Source: Thermoguttaceae bacterium
Lineage (GTDB): Bacteria; Planctomycetota; Planctomycetia; Pirellulales; Thermoguttaceae
Assembly: GCA_017408405.1 (NCBI GenBank)
Contig: JAFQUP010000164.1
Span: 1-64,000 of the forward strand
Direction of reading: 5' to 3'
DNA: 64,000 nucleotides
The notes beneath the pieces were generated by a model that saw nothing but the letters and a program-made list of their open reading frames with translations, did not search any database and had not been told where the DNA came from. The position numbers and the translations under genes were made by a program. Of this stretch, positions 44,995 to 52,773 are shown in pieces; within the stretch, counting starts at the first letter, position 1; each line of letters starts with the position of its first letter.

Positions 44995-46413
44995 CTATTT
45001 CGTTTCACCCATCAGAATGAAGGAGCCGGGGGACTTCATCCGCACATCTTCGTTTTTGATCCCCAGTTCTCTCGCAAGGATCTTAATGATGCGCGGCTGG
45101 CAGAAACCGCCCTGACATTTTCCCATTCCGGGACGGACACGGCGTTTGACTCCGCGAATGGTCGCCGCACCGCAGTTTCGGTGAATGCAGTCGAGTACTT
45201 CGCCTTCCGAGACCATCTCGCAGCGGCAGATGATGTTTCCAAATTTGGGGTTCTTTTTGACGAATTCCGCTCTTTCTTCCGGCGTCATGCGGTTCAGACG
45301 GACCATGGGACGGCGGCGCGGGTTGAAATCGGCCTTTTTCTTCATCTCCATCGTATTGGAGAGGAATTTGACGACTTCTTCCGCGATGGCCGGGCAGGAC
45401 GTCAGACCGGGGGACTGAATGCCGACGAGGTTGACGAAACCGGGGAGAGACTCCTCGATGATGAAGTGCCCGCTCTTTTCGACCGCACGCAGGCCGGAGA
45501 ATTCACGGATGACCTGATTCATTGGGATCGACGGCACGAGTTTTTTTGCGGTGGCCAGGACCTGCGCAAGTGTCTCGCCATCGGTCGAGTAGTCGTCTTT
45601 TTCTTCGACGAATTCCGCAGACGGTCCCAGAATGTAGTTGCCGTGCGTCGTGGGGCTGACGAGGATCCCTTTCCCTTTCGAGGATGGGACCGTGAAGATG
45701 GTGTGGCGGATAAAATCCGGATCGAAATGGTCCAGGACGAAATACTCGCCCTTTCGCGGCTGGATCTCGTATTTGACGGGATTCACGAAATTATTGATCT
45801 CGTCCGAGAAAAGACCGGCTGCGTTGACGACGGCGCGGGTCTGGTAAACCGCGCGGTTTGTCGTGACTTCGTACCCGCCCTCGATGGCACGGATGCCCGT
45901 GACGGCTTCGTTCAGGTTGAGTTTGACCCCATTGTCCATCGCGTTTTCCATCAGCGCGACGCACAGCTCGAAAGTGTTCACGATCCCGGCGGTCGGCGCG
46001 AGAAGCGCGAGTTTAACTTCCGGTGTGAGATTCGGCTCCAGCGCGAGCGTTTCTTCCCGGCTGAGCATCTGGACCGGCACACCGTTCTGCCTGCCGCGTT
46101 CTTCAAGCCCGCGGAGGATCTCGACTTCTTCGTCGTTCGTAGCGATGGTGAGGGAGCCGATCTTCCGCATATCGATGTCGAGTTCCTCGCACATTTGATC
46201 GTAGAGCAGATTTCCGCGCACGTTCATCGCAGCTTTTTCACTGCCGGGGACCGGGTCGTATCCGGAGTGGACGATGGCAGAATTGGCGGAGGAGGTGACT
46301 TCGCCGACGTCGCTTTCTTTTTCAAGGACCAGAATGTCAAGCTCATACTGCGCCAGCGTACGTGCCGCAGCGGAACCAATGGCTCCGGCTCCGATGATGA
46401 TGAGGTCTTTCAT
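44995..46413 (-). CDS. GlpA-like glycerol-3-phosphate dehydrogenase with BFD [2Fe-2S] domain
   Basis: 472 residues. The DAO domain opens with DLIIIGAGAIGSAAARTLA, continues with SSANSAIVHSGYD and ends near VGIQSPGLTSCPAIAE. The C-terminal 90 residues are a BFD-like domain with four cysteines: IICRCEMVSE, CIHRNC, GKCQGGFCQPRI. It oxidises glycerol-3-phosphate to dihydroxyacetone phosphate, using FAD. The ATG at 46413 begins the Rossmann motif; upstream frame (to 46503) is discarded, though no good ribosome binding site precedes 46413. The order glpT, this gene, oxidoreductase and DUF1667 gives uptake then oxidation in one operon. Confidence 0.88.
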   Translation of the reverse strand: MKDLIIIGAGAIGSAAARTLAQYELDILVLEKESDVGEVTSSANSAIVHSGYDPVPGSEKAAMNVRGNLLYDQMCEELDIDMRKIGSLTIATNDEEVEILRGLEERGRQNGVPVQMLSREETLALEPNLTPEVKLALLAPTAGIVNTFELCVALMENAMDNGVKLNLNEAVTGIRAIEGGYEVTTNRAVYQTRAVVNAAGLFSDEINNFVNPVKYEIQPRKGEYFVLDHFDPDFIRHTIFTVPSSKGKGILVSPTTHGNYILGPSAEFVEEKDDYSTDGETLAQVLATAKKLVPSIPMNQVIREFSGLRAVEKSGHFIIEESLPGFVNLVGIQSPGLTSCPAIAEEVVKFLSNTMEMKKKADFNPRRRPMVRLNRMTPEERAEFVKKNPKFGNIICRCEMVSEGEVLDCIHRNCGAATIRGVKRRVRPGMGKCQGGFCQPRIIKILARELGIKNEDVRMKSPGSFILMGETK

Positions 46414-46512
46414 GGGTTCAAGTGGGTTAGTGAATGAATGAGGAATGAAACGGGGGGAAGCGGGACACGCGGTCAGAAACGGCTTCCCGGCGTTTCGAAA
46501 CATGAACGTTTT

Positions 46513-47892
46513 TTATTTTTCGACCAGGTATTTCCTGTGCGCGACCGCCGCGACTGTGAGGAAAATGATCGACAGAACGCATCCGGCACAGAGGAAGATG
46601 AATCCGCCGTCCCAGCCGAAATTGTGGGAGATGCAGCCCATCAGGTAATTCGCGAAAAACGCAGTTCCGATGAAGTATCCCCAGAAACTCATGAATCCGG
46701 CGGAACTCCCGGAGGCTTTTTTCGGCGCGATCTCAAGAGCGAGCACTCCGATGAGCATGACCGGGCCGTAAATGAGGAAACCAAGGATGATGAGCGAGAG
46801 GAAATCGAGCCACATCGCGTCCAGCGGATTCAGCCAGTAAAGGAGAAGGAACGGGATCGTCAGGGCCATGAAGACGATGGAAGTGACAGCGTGTTTGCCT
46901 TTGAAAAGCGTGTCGCTGAGCCAGCCGCAGACGAGCGTTCCGGGGATCGCGGCGAATTCGTAAAGGAAGTAGGCCCACGCGGATTCGTGAATGTCGTAGT
47001 TCTTTGCTTCCACGAGGTAGGTCGGCGCCCAGTCGCCGATGCCGTACCGAAGGAGGTAAATGAAAGCATTGGCGATCCCGACCAGCCAAAGGACCCGATT
47101 GTTCAAAATGTATTTGAAGACGATCTCATAGGTCGTGAGTTCCTGTTCGTTCTTCTCGGAATATTCCGGCGGAAAGTCGTTTTTAAAGTGCTCGATGGAG
47201 GGGAGACCGCAGGATTGAGGCGTGTCTCGGATGAGGAGCCAGGCAATGAAGGCGACTCCGATCGCGATGACGGCCGGGAGGTAGAAGACGCCGTACTCCC
47301 AGTGAAGGAGGCCAAAAATGCCGACCCCGAAAGCCGTGATGGGAGCGATGAGACCGCCGCCGACATTATGCGCGACATTCCAAACGGCGATTGTTCGGCC
47401 GCGTTCCTTTAAGGAGAACCAGTGCGTCATGACGCGCCCGCACGGAGGCCAGCCGCACCCGCTGAACCAGCCGATCAGGAGCTGGATGCCGAACCAGACG
47501 TAAATGATGACTTCTTTTGAGAGGATCTTGCCGCCGGTCCATGCGGGACTGCAGAAAAAACCGGCAAGGATCGTGAGCAGAGCGGTGATGACCAGTCCGA
47601 TGCTAAGGAAATTGCGTGCGTTACTTCGGTCCGAGACCGTTCCCATCAAAAATTTGCTTAATCCGTAAGAGATCGCCACGCCGGACATCGCGATTCCGAG
47701 ATCATTTTTTGTGAAACCGAGATCCATGAGGTACGGACCAGCGAGCTGGAAGTTTTTGCGCAGCAGATAGTAGGCGGCATACCCGATGAAGATGCCGATG
47801 AAGACCTGCCAGCGGTAACGCCGGTAAGTGCTAGGGATCTGTTCTTCCGGAAGCGGAGGAGCCGCAGGGGGCGGAGTCAAAAGGGAACGCAT
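46513..47892 (-). CDS. glpT: glycerol-3-phosphate:phosphate antiporter-like MFS transporter
   Basis: 459 residues, about 12 transmembrane helices. OPA-family features are seen: YRWQVFIGIFIGYAAYYLLRKNF in helix 1, SYGLSKFLMGTVSDRSNAR between helices 2 and 3, and GCGWPPCGRVMTHWF in helix 5. OPA members exchange organophosphates for phosphate; the neighbours argue for glycerol-3-phosphate, although hexose-phosphate cannot be excluded from sequence alone. The ATG at 47892 has GGAG six bases upstream; a TTG at 47904 would place that site inside the gene. It is the first gene of the GC-rich leftward cluster. Confidence 0.88.
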   Translation of the reverse strand: MRSLLTPPPAAPPLPEEQIPSTYRRYRWQVFIGIFIGYAAYYLLRKNFQLAGPYLMDLGFTKNDLGIAMSGVAISYGLSKFLMGTVSDRSNARNFLSIGLVITALLTILAGFFCSPAWTGGKILSKEVIIYVWFGIQLLIGWFSGCGWPPCGRVMTHWFSLKERGRTIAVWNVAHNVGGGLIAPITAFGVGIFGLLHWEYGVFYLPAVIAIGVAFIAWLLIRDTPQSCGLPSIEHFKNDFPPEYSEKNEQELTTYEIVFKYILNNRVLWLVGIANAFIYLLRYGIGDWAPTYLVEAKNYDIHESAWAYFLYEFAAIPGTLVCGWLSDTLFKGKHAVTSIVFMALTIPFLLLYWLNPLDAMWLDFLSLIILGFLIYGPVMLIGVLALEIAPKKASGSSAGFMSFWGYFIGTAFFANYLMGCISHNFGWDGGFIFLCAGCVLSIIFLTVAAVAHRKYLVEK

Positions 47893-48227
47893 AATTTTCT
47901 CCAAAGTATCAACAGTGGACAGTGGAAATTTTTCAGGAAGTTAAAAATGATTTAATAAATTATTTTAACACAAATTTTGGATTTACGCAAGGAAGAAGAA
48001 GTGAATATTTTTAAAATAGCGTGAAAGTTTTGACGATTATGCGGAAAAAGAATTTCATTAAATCTTTCCCCCCTCCACCTTCCATTTCTCGATAAATTGA
48101 CTATAATTAATAGACAGCGTTTTCTATTCCCTGATAGCTTTGGGGATTTGAGCAATGGATAAGGATTGACCCTGTCCGAAAAATAAAGAGAAGAAATCGA
48201 AGAAAAAGAATAGGAAAGGACCAACCG
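47893..48227. other. 335-base divergent intergenic region
   Basis: AT-rich, no supported gene; a minus-strand frame at 47952-48224 lacks a ribosome binding site and looks random. It must hold the promoters of glpT (leftward) and of the DUF1080 gene (rightward). A TATAAT lies at about 48105, without a strong -35. The composition changes sharply here from GC-rich to AT-rich. Confidence 0.4.
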
Positions 48228-48917
48228 ATGAAATCCCGAAAAAATTTGTTTATCCTGATTTTTGGAATTCTTTTTTCCGTTTTGTTTTTTCAGTGTCAGC
48301 TGGTAGGGGCGCAGACAGAAGACACCGTTTCTTCCGCTGTTTTGGCAAAACCAGACGCGGACGGATGGATCTCTCTTTTTAATGGCAAAGATTTGAGCGG
48401 CTGGAAGATACCTCCGTTTGGCGGGGAAGGTGAAGTGACTGTTGAAGACGGAATCATGACGATTCAGATGGGTGCGATGGTTTCCGGGATTGCGTTTGAC
48501 CAGGCATTTCCTTTCAAGACGAATTACGAAGTTGAAGTAGAGGCCATGCGAACGATGGGGTTTGATTTTTATTCGGCAATTACTTTTCCGATTGGCGAAA
48601 AAGGATACTCGACCTTCATTAACGGCGGCTGGGGCGGCGGAGTCTTTGGACTTTCCTGCGTAAATGGATACGACGCGAGTGAAAATGAGACGATGGAACT
48701 GGTTCAGACAAAAAATGATGTTTGGAATGTTTTTCGTGTTCGTGTCTATGAAGACCGGATTGAGTGCTGGCGAGATGACCAGAAAATAGTGAATTGTCCT
48801 CGCGAGGGGAATGAGTTTTCGACACGTTTTGAGGTGGAGTACACTCAGCCATTTGGCATTTCAAATTACTGTTCCGAGACGAAAATCAAATCGATTCGGA
48901 TTCGTGAGCTGAAATAA
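48228..48917 (+). CDS. secreted DUF1080 (3-keto-disaccharide hydrolase-like) protein
   Basis: 229 residues. A signal peptide (MKSRKNLFILIFGILFSVLFF) and a cleavage region QLVGAQT are followed by the DUF1080 start GWISLFNGKDLSGWKI. The fold is a concanavalin-like jelly roll. Members act on or bind sugars, and some cleave 3-keto-glycosides; planctomycetes secrete many. The end FGISNYCSETKIKSIRIRELK is the usual C-terminus. The catalytic residues cannot be assigned by eye. Stands alone downstream of the glp cluster. Confidence 0.85.
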   Translation: MKSRKNLFILIFGILFSVLFFQCQLVGAQTEDTVSSAVLAKPDADGWISLFNGKDLSGWKIPPFGGEGEVTVEDGIMTIQMGAMVSGIAFDQAFPFKTNYEVEVEAMRTMGFDFYSAITFPIGEKGYSTFINGGWGGGVFGLSCVNGYDASENETMELVQTKNDVWNVFRVRVYEDRIECWRDDQKIVNCPREGNEFSTRFEVEYTQPFGISNYCSETKIKSIRIRELK

Positions 48918-49065
48918 GCGTGAGGAAAATGGGATTTGGGTTTTGTCTTTGAGAAGGCATTCCAGAACCGGTGAAATTAAGTGTGAAATTCGCGTTTTGC
49001 GGACAGTAACAGGCGCGGAACGGTTTGACTTTTTGATGAAAAGAAATTTAAGGAGGGAGAGTAAA

Positions 49066-50415
49066 ATGGATCGGCCCGCAATGCGTAATTTGACGCTTTC
49101 ACCCTATATTTCGCCGGAAGATATGGTGAAAGAGGATGCCGCTGGAAAAGAACCGAATAAATTTCTTCTGGAAGATCCGGAAGGGTACGCGCCGCCGCTG
49201 GTTTTACCGGTACCCCTGGCGATTTTGATTTCAATGATGGATGGCAAGCGGACATTGAAGGAAATCATGGATGAATTCACGGAACAGACGCATGAGCCGA
49301 TGAGTTTGTCGGATTTGAAGGAGATGGTCGCGTATCTGGACAAGCTGCACTATCTTGACAGTCCGTCATTCGCGAATTTCCTCAAAAATGAGATGAATGC
49401 CTATGCTCGTGAAAGATACCGTCCGGCAGCCATGGCAGGCGGTGCGTATCCGAAAGATGGCAAGGAATTGCGTAAGATGCTTGCGCGAATTCTGGAGATT
49501 CCTCGGAAAATCACGCAGGCGGAAGAGCCTGAAAAAGAATTTGACAGTATTTTTCCGGAAAGTATTTGCGGAGCGGTTTCGACTCATACGGAACTGGAGG
49601 GAGGCGGAGCGTCTTATGGCTGGACGTTCAGCGCAATCGCGAATCATTCCGCGGCGGATAAGTTTATTCTTTTGGGGACATCTCATAATCCGATGCGTGA
49701 GAAATTCGCGTTTTCCTCGAAAAGTTTTGATACTCCGCTGGGAGTGCTTCCGGTTGATTTTGAGTTTCAGAAACGGGCGATAAAGCGTTTCGCTGAAAAA
49801 TACGAGGCTCTTGAAAACATTGAATCGCGTGAGTCGGTTGATCTTTTAGGGGATGATTTTGTTCATCGGGATGAGCATTCTCTTGAGTTTCAGGCGATAT
49901 TTCTTAAGTATCTGGCTGAAACCCAGAAGCGAGATATTCGTATCGTACCGATTCTGGTGAATACTTTCGTTCCTTTTTTGGCGGCGCGGGATGTGGAATA
50001 TCCAGATGAAAATGAGGTAATTCGTTTGTTCCTTGAGACACTTTCTGAGTTGATTCAGGAAGATGAATCAGCGGGAAAAGGCTGCTTTTTCGTGATGGCC
50101 TCCGCGGATTTGGCTCATGTTGGGCCAATGTACGGTACTCCGGCTCCGGTTGACGGTGCCACGCAGGACGGTATTCGTGAAAAGGATACGGAGATTTTGG
50201 AATCCGTTCAGAAGACAGCTTCCAGGGATTTCTGGCAGAAGATTTTGAAAAACTTTAACGAGAACAAAATCAGCGGCGCGGCGCCGATTTACTGTGCCAT
50301 TCGTCTTCTCGAGCATCTTGGCCGAACGGGCGGAGGGAAACTTTTGAGTTACGAGCAGGCTGTTGATGAAGAAACCAAAAGCTGTGTTTCATTTGCCAGC
50401 GTCGTTTTCAAATAA
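49066..50415 (+). CDS. MEMO-family (AmmeMemoRadiSam protein B) with extra N-terminal domain
   Basis: 449 residues. Residues about 125-449 form a MEMO/AmmeMemoRadiSam B domain: AGGAYP, the metal-ligand-type GTSHNP, PVDFEFQ, DEHSLEFQAIFLKYL and ASADLAHVGPMYG. This family shares the fold of class III dioxygenases. The N-terminal 120 residues (LSPYISPEDMV, VLPVPLAILISMMDGKRTLKEIMDEF) resemble a PqqD-like winged helix. The ATG at 49066 has AGGAGG upstream; the longer frame from 48943 has none. The usual AMMECR1 and radical SAM partners are not adjacent. The function of the N-terminal domain is not known. Confidence 0.82.
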   Translation: MDRPAMRNLTLSPYISPEDMVKEDAAGKEPNKFLLEDPEGYAPPLVLPVPLAILISMMDGKRTLKEIMDEFTEQTHEPMSLSDLKEMVAYLDKLHYLDSPSFANFLKNEMNAYARERYRPAAMAGGAYPKDGKELRKMLARILEIPRKITQAEEPEKEFDSIFPESICGAVSTHTELEGGGASYGWTFSAIANHSAADKFILLGTSHNPMREKFAFSSKSFDTPLGVLPVDFEFQKRAIKRFAEKYEALENIESRESVDLLGDDFVHRDEHSLEFQAIFLKYLAETQKRDIRIVPILVNTFVPFLAARDVEYPDENEVIRLFLETLSELIQEDESAGKGCFFVMASADLAHVGPMYGTPAPVDGATQDGIREKDTEILESVQKTASRDFWQKILKNFNENKISGAAPIYCAIRLLEHLGRTGGGKLLSYEQAVDEETKSCVSFASVVFK

Positions 50416-50499
50416 AAAATTTAAAAGAGACGCGAAAAAGGAAACGTTAAAATTCATTATTTGAAATAGGAATTCAGAGTACGTGTCGGAGAGCCGATT

Positions 50500-50576
50500 G
50501 CGCCAGGAAAATTGCTTGGACGCGGCTGGGAAAAGTAAGCCGCACTAAAGAGCGGAGTGTGAATCAGGCGCGGCGC
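50500..50576. other. GC-rich structured leader before dnaJ
   Basis: GCGCC near 50500-50504 can pair with GGCGC near 50567-50576, and GCGGCT (50522-50527) pairs perfectly with AGCCGC (50538-50543). The stretch is much richer in GC than its surroundings. It may be a leader element controlling the chaperone gene, or a small RNA. Confidence 0.35.
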
Positions 50577-50610
50577 GTTGGAGATTTAAGTACTTATCGA
50601 ATTACGGATT

Positions 50611-51573
50611 ATGGCAGATTATTACCAAATTCTCGGAGTTAGCCGGTCAGCGAGTAAAGATGAGATCGGCAGAGCGTATCGGACATTGGCGAAAAAGTAT
50701 CATCCGGATCTTCATCCGGACGACAAAAACGCGAAAGCCAAATTTCAGGAGCTTCAACAGGCATTTGAAGTACTGAATGATGATCAAAAACGGAAACAGT
50801 ACGATCAGTTTGGACCGGAATTTGAGAAATTTCAAGGCGGAACTGGCGGATTTGGCGGATTTGGCGGTGGAACTGGCGGATTTGGCGGTTTTCCGGGCGG
50901 CGGAGGAAATTGGGAATTTGATATGAATGATTTCTTCGGCAGCGGTACTGGCGGCCGGGGAGGTTTTGATCCGGGAGACTTTTTTAGCGGGCTGGGAGGA
51001 AGAGGCGGAAGACGTCATCGTGCTCCCATGAAGGGACGAGATCTTTCGCATTCAGTCTCAATTTCATTTGAGGAGTCGGTAATTGGGACGGAGGTTGAGG
51101 TTACGATCCGAAATGGTTCTGGCGGAGTGAAAACGGTTAGTGCCAAAATTCCAGCGGGGATTGAGGATGGAAAGAAAGTGCGTCTTCATGGATTGGGTGA
51201 GACTTCTCCAAATGGAGGACCGGCAGGTGATTTGTTTCTGGTGGTTACGGTGCGTCCACATTCATGTTTTACCCGTCAGGGAAATGATTTGCTGCTGTCC
51301 TTGCCCGTGACGATTTCGGAAGCGGTATTAGGCGCGAAAGTAATGATTCCAACGCCCAAAGGCAGTGGAGCGCTGAATATCCCGGCTGGAACTTCCAGTG
51401 GGAAAAAGCTGAGAATTAAAGGAGCGGGAGTTCAGGCGAAAAGCGGAGCGGGGGATCTTTATGTTGAGATTCAGGTAAATGTTCCGAAAAGCGTGACGCC
51501 GGAAGAAGAAGAGCTTTTGCGTGCGCTGGATAAGAGATATGAGTTGGATATTCGTTCAGGAATTAAGTGGTGA
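50611..51573 (+). CDS. DnaJ-family co-chaperone without zinc fingers (CbpA-like)
   Basis: 320 residues. The J domain (residues 1-70) has the HPD motif in [14 protein letters not shown] Gly/Phe-rich linker with FGGF repeats covers about 75-135. No CXXCXGXG zinc repeats exist, so it is a type II (CbpA-like) protein. Two C-terminal beta domains follow ([30 protein letters not shown]). It stimulates the ATPase of DnaK and delivers substrates. The ribosome binding site is weak. The stop overlaps the start of rnpA. Confidence 0.9.
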   Translation: MADYYQILGVSRSASKDEIGRAYRTLAKKYHPDLHPDDKNAKAKFQELQQAFEVLNDDQKRKQYDQFGPEFEKFQGGTGGFGGFGGGTGGFGGFPGGGGNWEFDMNDFFGSGTGGRGGFDPGDFFSGLGGRGGRRHRAPMKGRDLSHSVSISFEESVIGTEVEVTIRNGSGGVKTVSAKIPAGIEDGKKVRLHGLGETSPNGGPAGDLFLVVTVRPHSCFTRQGNDLLLSLPVTISEAVLGAKVMIPTPKGSGALNIPAGTSSGKKLRIKGAGVQAKSGAGDLYVEIQVNVPKSVTPEEEELLRALDKRYELDIRSGIKW

Positions 51574-51965
51574 AAGAGACATTTTCTATCAAGAAAACCT
51601 CAGAATTTAAGGAGGTTTTTCAGCGTAAATGCTCCGGGAGTGATGGGTTGCTGATTGTTTACGGAATGCCGAATGGGCGAAAGAATTCCCGCATAGGACT
51701 TTCTGTATCCAAACGATTTGGCGGATCCGTTGTCCGGGTACGATGGAAGCGTCTGGTGAGAGAAGCTTTTCGTCAGGTTGAACCTGGTTTGAAGAGAACG
51801 GTTGAAAACTTTCAGCCGATGGATTTTGTGATTGTTCCTGGAAAAGCGCGTCGTTCGGATTTTATGCCGGATTTTCAAAAATCTCTCCAAAAGCTGCTCC
51901 AGTCCGTTGCAAAAAAATCAAAACGTGATATAATTAACCGCAATCCCCAACCCGTTCAGGAGTAA
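51567..51965 (+). CDS. rnpA: ribonuclease P protein component
   Basis: 132 residues, basic. The family motif is [30 protein letters not shown], with the RNR-type signature region. The protein helps the RNase P RNA cut tRNA leaders. GTG at 51567 (or the next codon at 51570) overlaps the dnaJ stop by a few bases, so the two are translationally coupled. rpmH, which precedes rnpA in most bacteria, is missing here. Confidence 0.93.
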   Translation: MVKETFSIKKTSEFKEVFQRKCSGSDGLLIVYGMPNGRKNSRIGLSVSKRFGGSVVRVRWKRLVREAFRQVEPGLKRTVENFQPMDFVIVPGKARRSDFMPDFQKSLQKLLQSVAKKSKRDIINRNPQPVQE

Positions 51966-51969
51966 TTCT

Positions 51970-52227
51970 GTGTTCAGACAGGTGACAATTCGCGGTGCAG
52001 TCAAATTCGTGTGGCATATTCCGCGTAATTTCGCGATTTTCCTGGTTCGAATTTACCAGCACACACTTCATTATGTGATTGGGCTTCAATGCCGATTTTA
52101 TCCAACGTGCAGTGAATACTACATTTTGTCGGTTCGGAAATATGGTTTTATTTACGGCACGCTGAAGGGAATGTGGCGAATTTTGCGGTGCAATCCGTTC
52201 TGCAAAGGCGGAGAAGATTTTCCGTGA
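51970..52227 (+). CDS. yidD: membrane protein insertion efficiency factor YidD
   Basis: 85 residues. The family pattern is present: IYQHTLHYVIGLQCRFYPTCSEYYI and LRCNPFCKGGEDFP with three conserved Cys. It helps insertion of inner-membrane proteins with YidC. GTG start 4 bases after the stop of rnpA; the AGGAG site lies in the rnpA end. The order rnpA-yidD is the ancestral one, but yidC is not next. Confidence 0.92.
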   Translation: MFRQVTIRGAVKFVWHIPRNFAIFLVRIYQHTLHYVIGLQCRFYPTCSEYYILSVRKYGFIYGTLKGMWRILRCNPFCKGGEDFP

Positions 52228-52460
52228 AGGTATCCAGAATCGGAGAAGGTAAATTTGAGCTGCCGCGTTTTACGCTTTGAGCAGTCTTGGGAATGGAGGG
52301 CGGAGAGTTGGTGTGTTTTCTTTCCGCGCAGGTCCTTTTTGGGGAAATGTTTTTGAAATCAGGAATTGGAAATGACCGTGAATTCCGCGGGGTATGATTT
52401 TTCCTAAGGCACGGTTTTCAGTTTCGTAGTTTTTTTTATTAAAATTTTAGAGAATAGGAT

Positions 52461-52658
52461 ATGCCGATTTACTGTTACCAGTGTGTTTCGTGCCAGCACG
52501 AATTTGAGGAGATTCAGTCTTTTTCCGCTCCGGAGACGATGAAGTGTCCCAAATGCGGAAAGAAAAAGGCGCAGCGAGTGATTCGTCCGTGCGGCGGCAT
52601 CGAGTTTAAGGGAAGCGGTTTCTATACTACTGACTATAAAAATAAATCTGAAAAATAA
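52461..52658 (+). CDS. FmdB-type zinc ribbon protein
   Basis: 65 residues. Two CXXC pairs bind zinc: YQCVSCQHEFEEIQ and CPKCGKKKAQRVI. The C-terminal FKGSGFYTTDY is the family signature. Named after the methanogen formamidase regulator FmdB; in bacteria the role is unknown. ATG after ATAGGATAT. Short and monocistronic or the first of a unit with uvrA. Confidence 0.9.
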   Translation: MPIYCYQCVSCQHEFEEIQSFSAPETMKCPKCGKKKAQRVIRPCGGIEFKGSGFYTTDYKNKSEK

Positions 52659-52773
52659 AATATCAGAATAAAATCCCCAAAAACCGTTGAAAGAGAAATT
52701 GTTTAAGGGGGATTTTCGGGAACAGTGCTCATTCAATACGCATTCATTCATATCATCTCCGAGGAGTTTTCGT

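Noticed and set aside
47952..48224. 90-residue leftward open frame upstream of glpT
   Set aside because: No ribosome binding site, random-like composition and it would occupy the divergent promoter region.
51567..52227. Origin of replication near rnpA
   Set aside because: No DnaA-box cluster or composition switch was seen here; both occur at 6.3-6.9 kb.
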